NCBI GenBank assembly: GCA_028707085.1
Contig: JAQTUW010000003.1
Coordinates: forward strand, 99,380-163,379
DNA: 64,000 nt
Source of the DNA: Methylococcales bacterium
Lineage (GTDB): Bacteria; Pseudomonadota; Gammaproteobacteria; Methylococcales; Methylomonadaceae
Reading direction: 5' to 3'
Shown here piece by piece: positions 45,696 to 55,140 of the stretch. Numbering within the stretch: the first letter of the stretch is position 1; every line of letters starts with the position of its first letter. The translations under genes and the position numbers were made by a program. The notes below the pieces were generated by a model. It saw nothing but the letters and a program-made list of their open reading frames with translations. It ran no database searches and had not been told where the DNA came from.

Positions 45696-46193
45696 ATGGC
45701 AAATAAAATTCATGACAATTCGATACGTGATGAGTGGACCCAAAAAATCGGTGCACTTAACACTCTGGCTAAAGGTGTTGAAGCCCTGGATACATTCCGT
45801 CACCAATACACCACACCGTTTCGTAACAGCTATGATCTTGAACTCGATTGGGGCTGGATCGAACTCAAACTGGAAGAAAAAGTAGCCTTGTTGAAGCATA
45901 AGGAGTTCAACGATCAGCAATTTCTGAACCAGACCGCTTATGGTGCGGATGCCCAGAAAGAAGCGGATACTGTGATTGCGAAAATGGCGGCAACAACAGA
46001 CAAATATGAAGCCGAACGGATTCATATCGGTTTTCGCCTGAAATTCAAGCCCCCCATCATGCCCGTCAATGTTTTCCAGGATACGGATCGTATTTTGGGC
46101 ACAAAACTGATGGAACTGAGAAACATCGGCTATTACGACCTGCCTTTGGCCGAGTTGCGTAAAGTGCGTGGCGTAAGAGTGATTACCGGATAG
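45696..46193 (+). CDS. mmoZ: Soluble methane monooxygenase hydroxylase, gamma subunit
   Basis: 165 residues (family about 170), predominantly helical, completing the hydroxylase. Recognised from [27 protein letters not shown] and [36 protein letters not shown]. Eleven bases after mmoB. Two stem-loops follow before mmoD. Confidence 0.98.
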   Translation: MANKIHDNSIRDEWTQKIGALNTLAKGVEALDTFRHQYTTPFRNSYDLELDWGWIELKLEEKVALLKHKEFNDQQFLNQTAYGADAQKEADTVIAKMAATTDKYEAERIHIGFRLKFKPPIMPVNVFQDTDRILGTKLMELRNIGYYDLPLAELRKVRGVRVITG

Positions 46194-46219
46194 TCATCAC
46201 TTGTGGGATTGCCGATATC

Positions 46220-46294
46220 GGTTCTTTCAAGTATGCGAAAGAGCCAGTGCGGCATGTTAGCGAGCGCCAGGCAGGATGCCTGACGCCCGCTTTT
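46220..46294 (+). promoter_or_regulatory. Two hairpins in the mmoZ-mmoD gap (possible attenuator or processing site)
   Basis: Hairpin 1: GGTTCTTTC (46220-46228) with GAAAGAGCC (46237-46245), nine pairs including one G-U. Hairpin 2: GCGCCAGGCA (46264-46273) with TGCCTGACGC (46277-46286), one mismatch and a three-base loop, followed by CCGCTTTT. The second resembles a weak intrinsic terminator. It could lower mmoD and mmoC output relative to the hydroxylase genes, or stabilise the mmoXYBZ message. Confidence 0.55.
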
Positions 46295-46376
46295 CAACGC
46301 TTAATCGATGCGGCACATGGCCAACCGGTCGCCATGGCGTCGTTACCCGAAAACTCATTCAGACAAAAGCAGCATA

Positions 46377-46637
46377 ATGGATTTATTTTCAAACAATCAT
46401 TCGCCCGACGCCCTGCCATTTCCAGACCAAAACACCGCCGTTACCAAGCTCTATGACAACGAGCCGTATACGGCATTTAGCGAGGATCTGGAATTCATGT
46501 GGCGGTGGACAATTTATCGGGATAAAAAACTGGTTCAGGAGGGATGCTCATTGACACTGGATGCATCCCGGCACGCTGTAGGCCATGTTCTGGCCTTTTT
46601 TAATGTATCGGACAAACCTGCTGGCAAGGAGATTTAG
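46377..46637 (+). CDS. mmoD: MmoD, sMMO assembly/copper-switch protein
   Basis: 86 residues from ATG 46377; an open frame to 46308 is possible but the context favours the later ATG. Conserved core YTAFSEDLEFMWRWTIYRDKKLVQEGCSLTLDASRHAVGHVLAFF matches MmoD, including WRW and QEGCS. Slightly shorter than MmoD of Methylococcus (about 103). MmoD binds the hydroxylase, may assist di-iron centre assembly and takes part in the copper switch between sMMO and pMMO. Its stop overlaps the GTG start of mmoC. Confidence 0.93.
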   Translation: MDLFSNNHSPDALPFPDQNTAVTKLYDNEPYTAFSEDLEFMWRWTIYRDKKLVQEGCSLTLDASRHAVGHVLAFFNVSDKPAGKEI

Positions 46638-47668
46638 TGAGTATGCATCAAGTCAAAATCATCACTCAGGATGGGGAAACGGTCTGTTTCGATTGTGGAG
46701 AGGACGAAGACATCATCAGTGCCGGATTGCGTCAGGATATATATTTAATGACCTCTTGCCGGGAAGGCGGCTGTGCAACCTGCAAGGGCTTTTGCCCGGA
46801 AGGCGATTACGAAATGGGTAAAGTCAGCGTTCAGGCCCTGCCGCCCGAAGAGGAAGAAGAAGGCTATGTTTTGCTCTGCCGCTGCTATCCGACCAGCAAT
46901 GTGGAAATCGAAGTGCCTTACACTTACGACCGCATTTCGTTTTCAGCTGACGAATTGAGCTTTGCGGCAGAAATTACAGCATTACGGCATGTTTCCTGCA
47001 ATGTGGTCGAACTGTGTTTGCAGAGAACTGGCGACGATCAGCAGATCAGACTGGATTCCGGTCAATACTACGACCTGGAAATTCCCGGCGCCGCAATCAG
47101 CCGTTCCTATTCCCCGGCCAACACCGCAAACAACCAGGGAAAACTGGAATTTCTGATACGCATAGTCGAGAACGGCAAATTTTCGGGTTATCTGGAACAT
47201 GACGCCTTCATAGGCCAAAGCATTCATGTCAAAGGCCCGTCCGGCATATTCGGCCTCAAGGAAAACGGCTTTACTCCGCGTTATTTTGTGGCGGGAGGCA
47301 CCGGTTTGGCCCCAGTTCTGTCCATGGTCAGACGCATGCACGAATGGGAGGAGCCGCAGCCGTGCGTGATTTACTTTGGCGTCAATACCGAAGAAGAAGT
47401 GTTTTATGCTGACGAACTCAACCGCCTGAAAGCCGAGATGCCTACTTTGCGGGTGTACATCTGTGTCTGGAAAGCCGGCGAAAACTGGCATGGCGAGAAA
47501 GGCAGCGTAGTGGATATTTTGCGCCGCGACTTGCAAGGCATGGGCGTCAAGCCTGATTTATACCTCTGCGGGCCGCCGGGCATGGTCGATGCGACCTATG
47601 CCGTCTGTGCCGAGATTGGCATAGCCAAAGACAAAATCTATCTGGAAAAATTTTTACCTAGCCTCTAA
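46637..47668 (+). CDS. mmoC: Soluble methane monooxygenase reductase
   Basis: 343 residues with GTG start at 46637 (AAGGAG five bases upstream, overlapping the mmoD stop); an ATG at 46643 is an alternative. N-terminal ferredoxin domain with 2Fe-2S ligands Cys41, Cys46, Cys49, Cys81 (SCREGGCATCK and LLCRC). An FAD domain follows with SRSYSPANTANNQGKLEFLIR, then an NADH domain with YFVAGGTGLAPVLSMVRRM and YLCGPPGMVDATYAV. Passes electrons from NADH to the MmoX di-iron site. Confidence 0.98.
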   Translation: MSMHQVKIITQDGETVCFDCGEDEDIISAGLRQDIYLMTSCREGGCATCKGFCPEGDYEMGKVSVQALPPEEEEEGYVLLCRCYPTSNVEIEVPYTYDRISFSADELSFAAEITALRHVSCNVVELCLQRTGDDQQIRLDSGQYYDLEIPGAAISRSYSPANTANNQGKLEFLIRIVENGKFSGYLEHDAFIGQSIHVKGPSGIFGLKENGFTPRYFVAGGTGLAPVLSMVRRMHEWEEPQPCVIYFGVNTEEEVFYADELNRLKAEMPTLRVYICVWKAGENWHGEKGSVVDILRRDLQGMGVKPDLYLCGPPGMVDATYAVCAEIGIAKDKIYLEKFLPSL

Positions 47669-47683
47669 CTGGTAAATACCCTA

Positions 47684-47980
47684 ATGGCTATAACACAAGA
47701 TGACCAGGACTTTATCAGTGAAATGATCAGGGAACTGGATGAAAGCATCCGCCGTCTGGTGGCGGAAGAGCAGCGTTTGTCTGCCAGGCTGGGCGCAGAA
47801 AGGGTTTCCGAATTGTGGGAATTCTGGCAAAAGGAATTGCCGTCGGCCGATGAAGAACGCTTCAAATTGGCAATGGATCATGAAGACAAAAAGCTGACCT
47901 GGATCTGGCTCAGGCTCAAACGGATCCATCAATCCCGCGCCAAAGCCGGACAAGCCTTGATGAAAAATAACACCCAATAA
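47684..47980 (+). CDS. Small unknown protein between mmoC and mmoG
   Basis: 98 residues, highly charged and predicted almost wholly helical (SEMIRELDESIRRLVAEEQRLSARLGAERVSELWEFWQKEL). No signal peptide, Cys motif or membrane segment. Not recognised. It sits 15 bases after mmoC and 13 before mmoG, so it is part of the sMMO transcript. Could be an assembly factor acting with MmoG. Confidence 0.78.
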   Translation: MAITQDDQDFISEMIRELDESIRRLVAEEQRLSARLGAERVSELWEFWQKELPSADEERFKLAMDHEDKKLTWIWLRLKRIHQSRAKAGQALMKNNTQ

Positions 47981-47993
47981 TGAAAGGAACTTC

Positions 47994-49673
47994 ATGCCTA
48001 AACACATCATATATAACCCAGAAGCGCGACTACGGCTGCTGCAGGGCATAAATACCGTAGCCCGCGCCGCCAGCGTCACCATGGGCCACGACGGCCCGGC
48101 AGTGATGATTCAGCACCGTACCAATGGCATAGCGCCGGTCTTTACCCGCGACGGGGTGACGGTTGCCAAAGCCGTCATTCTGGAAGACCGCATTGCCGAT
48201 CTAGGCGGCCGCATGCTGCGCGATGTCGCCGGTTCCGTATCCAGACAAGTGGGTGACGGCACAACTACTGCAATCGTGCTAGCCCAAAAAATTGCTTCTG
48301 AAGCCCTGAAAAGCATAGCAGCCGGCTTTCACCCCACTGAATTAAAAAAAGGGCTGGAAGTAGCGCTGATCATGGTTGAAAAATATTTGCAAAAATCGGC
48401 AGTGATCGGCGTCACGCCAGAGTGGATAGAAAAAATCGCCGCTGTCGCCAGCAAGGACGAACCCGGGATCGGGCCTTTACTGGCGCAGGCCTTGGCGGAA
48501 CTGGGCCCGAATGGCGTATTAAACTTTCAATTGGGCAACCGGGAAGATCGGCTGGAAATTGTCGAAGGCATACATTATGAACAAGGTTTTTTATCACCCT
48601 ATTTTATTACCGACAAAGTCCGTGGCGAAGCCGTGCTGGAACAGCCCTACATACTGTTATATGACCGGGAAATAACCGATCTGATGGATTTGGTGCCGAT
48701 ACTGGAAGAGGTTGCCGATCAGGGGCGGCCATTGCTGATTATTGCCGAATCGGTCATCGACAAGGCATTGACCGGCTTATTACTGAATCATGTCCGTGGC
48801 GTGTTCAAAGTTGCCGCGATTAATCCGCCAGGATATGGAGACAAACGCATTAACCGCTTGAATGATCTGGCCTTATTGACCGGCGGTACAGCCACCCTGG
48901 AGGCGCATGGCAGAAGGCTGGAACAGGTCTCTCTCGACCAATTAGGCCAGGCGCACCGTGCGGTGATTACCGCCGGCGCCACCACTATTGCGGGAGGAGC
49001 AGGCAACCGCAAGGCCATCGCGCAGCGGATTGAAACCTTGCGGAGGGAATTGGCGGATGTACGCGCCAGAAAACCCGGCGCCGGCTCACCAACCGGTAAC
49101 CAGCACGACGCCGACGAGCTTGAACAGCGGATTTCCATGCTCACCGGCAAAACCGGCGCTTTTAGTGTAGGCGGCTTTACCGATATGCAAATCAAGGAGC
49201 GGCTGGTACGCATCGAAAACGCCTACCTGACAGCCAAAGCCGCAATGGAAGAAGGCGTATTGCCAGGCGGCGGGGTGGGCTTGTTTCATTGCCGGTCAGA
49301 ACTGGATGACATTATTGCCGAAAATGCCGAACAGCAACAAGGTATCGCCATTCTGCGGGAAGCGCTTGGTGCACCACTAAGGCAATTGCTGAGCAATAGC
49401 GGCTTAAATGGCGAGGCCGTGATCGCCAATTTGCTTAAACCGAATAACGAACAACTAGCGTTCGATATGCAAACGCAACAGTATGGGCAGTTTCTTGAAA
49501 TCGGAATAATTGACGCTATCAAGGTGGTTCGCATTGCGCTACGCAATGCAGTCAGCGTGGTTGGTACTTTGATCGGTAGCGAATCCGTGATTATGGAAGT
49601 GCCCGATTTAACCATCATGGAGGGTTATTCGCCTGAATGGGCGGCAGCCACCAGAGAAGACCCTAGAATGTAA
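47994..49673 (+). CDS. mmoG: MmoG, GroEL-like chaperonin of the sMMO operon
   Basis: 559 residues, GroEL fold. ATPase motif GDGTTTAIVLAQKIASEAL with the conserved Asp, SLERRKK-like apical region, and LPGGGVGLFHCRSELD near the end. Sequence differs strongly from housekeeping GroEL: for example the start (PKHIIYNPEARLRLLQGINTVARAASVTMGHDG) and the missing GGM tail. A specialised chaperonin needed for sMMO expression in other methanotrophs, acting on MmoR and/or the hydroxylase. AAAGGAACTTC precedes ATG. Confidence 0.96.
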   Translation: MPKHIIYNPEARLRLLQGINTVARAASVTMGHDGPAVMIQHRTNGIAPVFTRDGVTVAKAVILEDRIADLGGRMLRDVAGSVSRQVGDGTTTAIVLAQKIASEALKSIAAGFHPTELKKGLEVALIMVEKYLQKSAVIGVTPEWIEKIAAVASKDEPGIGPLLAQALAELGPNGVLNFQLGNREDRLEIVEGIHYEQGFLSPYFITDKVRGEAVLEQPYILLYDREITDLMDLVPILEEVADQGRPLLIIAESVIDKALTGLLLNHVRGVFKVAAINPPGYGDKRINRLNDLALLTGGTATLEAHGRRLEQVSLDQLGQAHRAVITAGATTIAGGAGNRKAIAQRIETLRRELADVRARKPGAGSPTGNQHDADELEQRISMLTGKTGAFSVGGFTDMQIKERLVRIENAYLTAKAAMEEGVLPGGGVGLFHCRSELDDIIAENAEQQQGIAILREALGAPLRQLLSNSGLNGEAVIANLLKPNNEQLAFDMQTQQYGQFLEIGIIDAIKVVRIALRNAVSVVGTLIGSESVIMEVPDLTIMEGYSPEWAAATREDPRM

Positions 49674-49921
49674 AAGACACTTCAGGGCGAACATCAGCCG
49701 AATTTATCCTGCCTCGCCGCTCAATAAAGTTGAGCTATTTCTCTATGTTCAGCTATAGGCCAAGGCAATGTGACATTATGCCGCATTGCCTATTTTTTTG
49801 ATTTTGCTATTTTGGTCACCCGTCATCTTTCTGTCAAGAACAGGACTAACCGACTGTTTTTAATAAAAAATGTTTTGATCCGAAACTAACGGGCGTCATT
49901 GAAAAAACCAGAGGCAAAAAT
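49674..49921. other. mmoG-mmoR intergenic region
   Basis: 248 bases. An intrinsic terminator (49763-49799) in its middle means mmoR probably has its own promoter between about 49800 and 49920, but no -35/-10 or -24/-12 pair was clear. Confidence 0.5.
49763..49799 (+). terminator. Intrinsic terminator after mmoG
   Basis: Arms AGGCAATG / CATTGCCT with a 13-base loop, followed by a seven-T run. Ends the sMMO structural transcript before mmoR. Confidence 0.8.
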
Positions 49922-51691
49922 ATGGACATTGAGCTAGACATTCCTATAAAAGCAAAACTTATACAAGACGCGTTTTTGTTCAGACACCCGATTGAAATAG
50001 CGATTGACCGCCCGGTACAAGCCTGGCAATGGATGAATCAAACCCGAACCATACCCGATCAATGCGACTGGGTGCGTCAGGATGTCTCCGATTCCTGGCG
50101 ACGCTGTCTGGAAGATTTTCATCTGCCCTTAGGCAGATACTCTAACTGGAGCCATTATAACTTGCAGTTTCAAAATGCAGGAGACGATTCAGGCAGTCAG
50201 AACATCACTAGGCTTATCAAACATCTAAACAACAACTTCGATTTTTTTCTTAAGGAAGCCGGGGTGATGCTGCTGTTAACCAGAAGCGACGGTACCTTGT
50301 TGTACACATTGGGCGATCCGCCATTTTCCTGTCCGTTTATAGAGCGTCTGTTGCAGATCGACGCCAGTTGGAGTGAAACGGTGGTGGGGAATAACGGCAT
50401 TGGCAGCGCCATACATCTGAAAAAACCGATAGCCTTTCAAGGCATGGAACATTTTTTAAGCGCATTGCATCCCTTCACCACGGTTGGCTACCCAATTCTG
50501 GACGATACAGGGGAAATTCAGGCTGTGATAGGTTTGATCAGCGACCATCTCGAACGCATGAATTCCCTGTTTGCCTTTCTGCATCTGATTTGTGTGCTGG
50601 TTAACACCAATCTGCCGCTGGCGCACAGTCAGGCCGCACAATCACGGGTGCTGGAAAAAATCCCCTTGAAATCGGCCAGAAAATTGTATCCGCAGCATGA
50701 TGCGGCGATAGAGGGGGAATTAAAAGCGCTGGTCGAAAAAGCAGTCAGATTGCAACACTATAAAATTCCTATCCTCATTACCGGTGAATCCGGGGTGGGC
50801 AAGGATCATTTTGTGCATCTGTTAAAAAAGGCCGGCCCCAGACAGAATCAAGTCCTGATTGCCATCAATTGCGCGTCAATTCCTCACGATCTGATTGAAA
50901 GCGAATTATTCGGTTATGAAGCCGGCAGTTTTACAGGCGCCAAAAGCAACGGCAAGCCAGGCAAATTTTTGCTGGCCGATAATGGCATTCTTTTTCTGGA
51001 CGAAATCGGCGATATGAGTCTGGATTTGCAATCCACTCTGCTCAGAGTGCTGGAAACATCCGAATTTACCCCGGTTGGCGGCAGTAAACCCATCCGCGTC
51101 GATGTGCAGATTGTGGCTGCTACCAATGTCAATCTCTTGAATGCCGTCGAAAGCGGACGTTTTCGCCGCGATCTGTATTACAGGCTTAACGGCGCACAAA
51201 TTCATTTACAGCCATTACGCGAACGCAGCGATAAAAAGCAGATTATTCATCAAATATTGCAACGTGAACTGAACAAGCTACAGACGCCGCAAGCCATTAG
51301 CTTCGCACCCGATGTGCTTGAGCTAATTGAGCAACACCCCTGGCCCGGCAACATCAGACAACTGATTAATGTGCTAAGAGCCACGATTTATACCGCCGAC
51401 AGCTCTCTGATAACCCGTAACGATCTGCCGCTGGATTTTATTGGCGAACTCGATACCATTTCCGCCGCCATGACAGCCAGTGCTGACAAAAAACAACCAT
51501 CCGACATGCAAAGGCCACATCAAAATCAGTCTTTGAGCTTGCTGGACTGGGAAAAATACGGGATTAAAACCACCTTGCTGGAATGCGAGGGCAATATCTC
51601 GATCGCCGCCAAGAAATTAGGTATAACCCGCACCACTCTTTATAAAAAAATTGATCGTTTCGGCTTGAATAAAACCGGGAATCCGATTTAG
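49922..51691 (+). CDS. mmoR: MmoR, sigma54-dependent activator of the sMMO operon
   Basis: 589 residues. The N-terminal sensory region is AcoR-like (SDSWRRCLEDF, then a GAF-like domain about residues 90-225). The central AAA+ domain has Walker A GESGVGKD (288-295), the sigma54-contact loop as GSFTGA (335-340) instead of the usual GAFTGA, and Walker B ILFLDEIGDM. The C-terminal Fis-type helix-turn-helix is EGNISIAAKKLGITRTTLYKKIDRFG. Activates the mmoX promoter with RpoN. No mmoQ/mmoS two-component pair lies beside it. The next downstream gene is convergent. Confidence 0.95.
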   Translation: MDIELDIPIKAKLIQDAFLFRHPIEIAIDRPVQAWQWMNQTRTIPDQCDWVRQDVSDSWRRCLEDFHLPLGRYSNWSHYNLQFQNAGDDSGSQNITRLIKHLNNNFDFFLKEAGVMLLLTRSDGTLLYTLGDPPFSCPFIERLLQIDASWSETVVGNNGIGSAIHLKKPIAFQGMEHFLSALHPFTTVGYPILDDTGEIQAVIGLISDHLERMNSLFAFLHLICVLVNTNLPLAHSQAAQSRVLEKIPLKSARKLYPQHDAAIEGELKALVEKAVRLQHYKIPILITGESGVGKDHFVHLLKKAGPRQNQVLIAINCASIPHDLIESELFGYEAGSFTGAKSNGKPGKFLLADNGILFLDEIGDMSLDLQSTLLRVLETSEFTPVGGSKPIRVDVQIVAATNVNLLNAVESGRFRRDLYYRLNGAQIHLQPLRERSDKKQIIHQILQRELNKLQTPQAISFAPDVLELIEQHPWPGNIRQLINVLRATIYTADSSLITRNDLPLDFIGELDTISAAMTASADKKQPSDMQRPHQNQSLSLLDWEKYGIKTTLLECEGNISIAAKKLGITRTTLYKKIDRFGLNKTGNPI

Positions 51692-51882
51692 ATATCCGTC
51701 TGGAAAGTAGACCGAGGCGCTAAATCACAGTGTAAAAGATGCTTGAACCGGTACGAATACCCCCCAACGGCTCTTATCCAAACGCGAAGGGGGCTCTTCG
51801 TGAGCGCAAATACCGAATATCCGTGCATTTTGCCCTGCCGGGAAATCAGCAGATGCGTCCGAATCGCTGCGGAATGAAGCTT

Positions 51883-52905
51883 TTAGGCTCGCCTTTGCCT
51901 TGCGGCGCGCAAACCTAACAGACCGGCGGCCAATAAAGGAATGGTCGCCGGCTCCGGTACAGTAGACGAAGCCGTATTCCAGCCGATGGCCTGCAGCATG
52001 GTGGCTTCGGGCGAGCTAGCAGTATAGGCTTCATAGGCGCCGGTGCAGTTGAAGGCATTCTGTACCAACTGTCCGGAACCTGGATTGTTGCAAACCGGAG
52101 CAAAATCGCCGTAATCGCCGCTGCTATTCTGATTGAACGCCACAATAGAGGTAGCGCCGCCGTTTATCGACAAATAGGAGGACGCACTGCCCGAGGTTGT
52201 AAAACTCGGGGTTAGCGCAGCAGAATATCGGTATAGATCAAGTGGGCCAACATAGCCATTGAGCGGAGCGTAACCGGAAGAAACCGAGTTGAGGGTGGAT
52301 CCGCCGCCGCCACCGCCAAGCACTTCATCCAGTTCATGCTCAAGTCCGCCGGTCAGGTCATATGCTGAGGACGATACCGGCTGGGAAAAACCGAACGGCT
52401 GATTGCTGTTGATATTGATAACCGGCGAGTATTGCGACGGAATCGAACTTATAAATCCCAGCATTTCGGCAAGACCGGTGGTGATGGCCACGTCCTTGCT
52501 GCCGTTGGCGTCGTTGCCGTGACTCAGGTTGGCCAGCGCGGTGGACAATACGGCGTTATTGGGATTACTGGCCAGATCCGCCGTCAGCGCGGATACGTAA
52601 CTACTATAGGATACACTTAAAAAGTATTGCGAGGTTGACAGCAGATTGCCGGCCGCCGCCGGATCGTAGGTGAAATCCACTGCCAGATTTACGTTATTGG
52701 TATAAAGCCCCTCAAGCGTCGTGATGGCTGCGTCAATCGATCCCTCTATTGCGGCGGCATTGGCATTGCCGGTAATGGAGCTATCGAAGACAGGCGTTAT
52801 GATCAAGGCATTTGCCGTTGCCGCGCCCAATAACAATGGAGCCAGCGACAGCGCGGCGAGGGTGGACGAACGGTTGACTGCGCGAACGAAAATAATGGGG
52901 CTCAC
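51883..52905 (-). CDS. PEP-CTERM-sorted metalloprotease-like exported protein
   Basis: 340 residues, GTG start at 52905 supported by AAGGAG eight bases upstream. Signal peptide (LAALSLAPLLLGAATANA), then a region resembling PEP-CTERM-associated metalloprotease proteins, with GLEHELDEVLGGGGGG as the possible metal-binding helix (HELDEV, a departure from HExxH). It ends in TVPEPATIPLLAAGLLGLRAARQRRA, a canonical PEP-CTERM tail. Protease activity is doubtful because the second His is missing. Probably secreted and processed by an exosortase. Confidence 0.78.
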   Translation of the reverse strand: MSPIIFVRAVNRSSTLAALSLAPLLLGAATANALIITPVFDSSITGNANAAAIEGSIDAAITTLEGLYTNNVNLAVDFTYDPAAAGNLLSTSQYFLSVSYSSYVSALTADLASNPNNAVLSTALANLSHGNDANGSKDVAITTGLAEMLGFISSIPSQYSPVININSNQPFGFSQPVSSSAYDLTGGLEHELDEVLGGGGGGSTLNSVSSGYAPLNGYVGPLDLYRYSAALTPSFTTSGSASSYLSINGGATSIVAFNQNSSGDYGDFAPVCNNPGSGQLVQNAFNCTGAYEAYTASSPEATMLQAIGWNTASSTVPEPATIPLLAAGLLGLRAARQRRA

Positions 52906-53342
52906 GTTTATATCTCCTTATAATTTATACCAAATAGTGGTTTTATTTTGTTTGCCGGCATATAAAATAGGTTGTTCCGCCGACAGAATAAACGGTTAGA
53001 GAATCTACCCGCGCCGATGAATCCCCGATATGGAGCATTTTTCCGAATACCGGCGGGAAACACATCGGACCCTGGACATGTTGCCCTGTCTGAACCCTGC
53101 TCAATACTACATATACAAATGAATTCAGCAAGCATTGTGCAAGTCGGAACGATTCTAATCAGTTTTGCATTGCAGGGCAATACGGATGTTATGATAGCCC
53201 GCGCCATTTAATACTATATACCGCCAATTCGGGCTTTAACCACCCCAGACCCCGATCTGGATAGAGCCGAAAAATTACCGAAATTTGTTCCGCCAGCAAG
53301 GCCTGATGGCCAAACCCTACCGTCAGATCGCTGGCGCGGGTT
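52906..53342. other. Intergenic stretch
   Basis: 437 bases, moderately AT-rich, containing the upstream region of the PEP-CTERM gene. No gene or clear structure supported; small frames in it overlap on both strands and look like noise. Confidence 0.4.
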
Positions 53343-53633
53343 TTATGGGGCCGTGGAAATGGGGGCTGGCGCGGGAGCCGGGGCCGGTGTTTCGGCGGCA
53401 GGCTGCTCAAGCTGCTGCTTGCTGTGCTGGGCTTTTTCCTGTTGCAATCTTTTATTGCCCTCGCCAAACATGACCGCGCCTATCATGAACAGTGCGCTGG
53501 CGATGACGACGACCGGCATGCGTCCGGGCTTGTCCATCCAGAGAAAAATCCATTTGGGTTTTATTAACCCGACGGTCAGCACCAGTATCGATAAAATCAG
53601 GAAGCTGAAGCTGTAGTAGATCAAAGTATTCAT
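53343..53633 (-). CDS. Small membrane protein with Pro/Ala tail
   Basis: 96 residues. Two membrane segments (about 5-25 and 40-56: ILSILVLTVGLIKPKWIFLWM and MPVVVIASALFMIGAVMF), then a charged stretch and a Pro-Ala tail (PAPAPAPAPIS). Not recognised. Divergent from the SPFH gene at 53734 and may share its control region. Confidence 0.6.
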   Translation of the reverse strand: MNTLIYYSFSFLILSILVLTVGLIKPKWIFLWMDKPGRMPVVVIASALFMIGAVMFGEGNKRLQQEKAQHSKQQLEQPAAETPAPAPAPAPISTAP

Positions 53634-53733
53634 AAATTCTTTCCGGTTACCAGCAAATTATAGACAGATACATTATTATTATGTCGGCGACTATTTGCAA
53701 TAATCAATCATTCCGATTTTTTCAGGGGGCATC

Positions 53734-54663
53734 ATGGCTGGGTTCGGCTTATTTGTAGCAGTACTGCTCGTTTTCGCGATTCTGATGGTGTTCATGAGTA
53801 TCAAGCCGGTGCCGCAAGGCATGGAATATACGGTTGAACGCTTCGGGAAATACATTTCCACTTTAAAACCGGGTCTGAACATCATCATTCCTTTTGTCGA
53901 CAGCGTCAGCCGCAGGCTGAACATGATGGAACAGGTGCTGGACGTGCCTTCCCAGGAGGTGATCACCAAGGATAACGCCATGGTAAGAGTGGACGGGGTG
54001 ATATTTTATCAGATCATGGATGCCGCCAAGGCGGCATACGAGGTTAATTTCCTGGATCTGGCCATCGTCAATCTGGTAATGACCAATATCCGTACCGTGA
54101 TGGGCTCCATGGATCTGGACGAACTGCTTTCCAGGCGCGATGAAATCAACGCCCGCCTGCTGACCGTAGTGGATGAAGCGACCTCGCCATGGGGAATTAA
54201 AGTCACCCGCATTGAGATAAAGGATATTGCCCCGCCCAAGGATCTGGTCGATTCCATGGCTCGGCAAATGAAAGCCGAGCGGGAAAAACGCGCCCAGATT
54301 CTGGAAGCCGAAGGTTTGCGGCAAGCCGAAATCCTCAAGGCGGAAGGCATGAAACAGAGCGCCATTCTGGAAGCCGAGGGCCGCAAGGAAGCCGCCTTCC
54401 GCGACGCCGAAGCCAGAGAGCGACTGGCGGAAGCGGAAGCCAAGGCCACGCAAGTGTTATCGACAGCCATCGCCCAGGGCAACGTACAGGCCATCAATTA
54501 TTTTGTCGCCCAAAAATATATAGAATCGATAAAGGAAATAGCTTCAGCCAATAACAGCAAGCTGGTTTTTATGCCGCTGGAAGCCTCAAGCGTGATTGGC
54601 GCACTGGGCGGCATTGGCGAACTGGCCAAACAGGCTCTGGGCAAAAACTCCAAAAAGGATTGA
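53734..54663 (+). CDS. SPFH/band-7 (paraslipin, QmcA-like) membrane protein
   Basis: 309 residues. N-terminal membrane anchor, then a band-7 domain: [39 protein letters not shown] and [38 protein letters not shown] long coiled coil rich in Ala/Glu follows ([29 protein letters not shown]). Forms large membrane assemblies and partners with NfeD proteases/OB proteins, here encoded three bases downstream. Confidence 0.94.
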   Translation: MAGFGLFVAVLLVFAILMVFMSIKPVPQGMEYTVERFGKYISTLKPGLNIIIPFVDSVSRRLNMMEQVLDVPSQEVITKDNAMVRVDGVIFYQIMDAAKAAYEVNFLDLAIVNLVMTNIRTVMGSMDLDELLSRRDEINARLLTVVDEATSPWGIKVTRIEIKDIAPPKDLVDSMARQMKAEREKRAQILEAEGLRQAEILKAEGMKQSAILEAEGRKEAAFRDAEARERLAEAEAKATQVLSTAIAQGNVQAINYFVAQKYIESIKEIASANNSKLVFMPLEASSVIGALGGIGELAKQALGKNSKKD

Positions 54664-54666
54664 ACA

Positions 54667-55134
54667 ATGTTCGGCGAAGTCATCGTGTTCTGGTTCTGGT
54701 GGGTGCTGGCGATCGGCTTTTTGGCGATCGAGATTTTGGTTACCGGGTTTTTTTTCATATGGCTGGCGGTATCGGCGTTTCTGGTCGGCCTTATTCTGCT
54801 GGTGACGACTATCGGCCTGAATGTGCAGCTCCTGCTGTTTTCCCTGCTGGCGCTGGCTTCCTTGCTGATCTGGCGCAGATATGCCGCCGGGCGCAAGCCG
54901 CCTGTCAGCGATCATCCGCTGCTTAACCAGCGCGGCGCCCAGTATATAGGCAGAACTTTTGATCTGCTCGACCCCATCGTAAACGGCAAGGGGAGAGTAA
55001 AGGTTGACGGGACGCTGTGGCTGGTGGAGGGCAAGGATTGCCCGGCAGGAAACAAAATCAGGGTCATCGCCGCCAAAGGCACGGTGCTGGTGGTTGAATC
55101 CTGCGAGCCTGATGCTTCAAGTTCCTGGGAATAG
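54667..55134 (+). CDS. NfeD-family membrane protein (short form)
   Basis: 155 residues. Three or so membrane segments (FWFWWVLAIGFLAIEILVTGFFFIWLAVSAFLVGLILLVTTIGL) followed by a soluble OB-fold NfeD domain (GRTFDLLDPIVNGKGRVKVDGTLWLVEGKDCPAGNKIRVI). Short NfeD proteins pair with the SPFH protein encoded just upstream. No protease domain. Confidence 0.92.
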   Translation: MFGEVIVFWFWWVLAIGFLAIEILVTGFFFIWLAVSAFLVGLILLVTTIGLNVQLLLFSLLALASLLIWRRYAAGRKPPVSDHPLLNQRGAQYIGRTFDLLDPIVNGKGRVKVDGTLWLVEGKDCPAGNKIRVIAAKGTVLVVESCEPDASSSWE

Positions 55135-55140
55135 ACGGCT

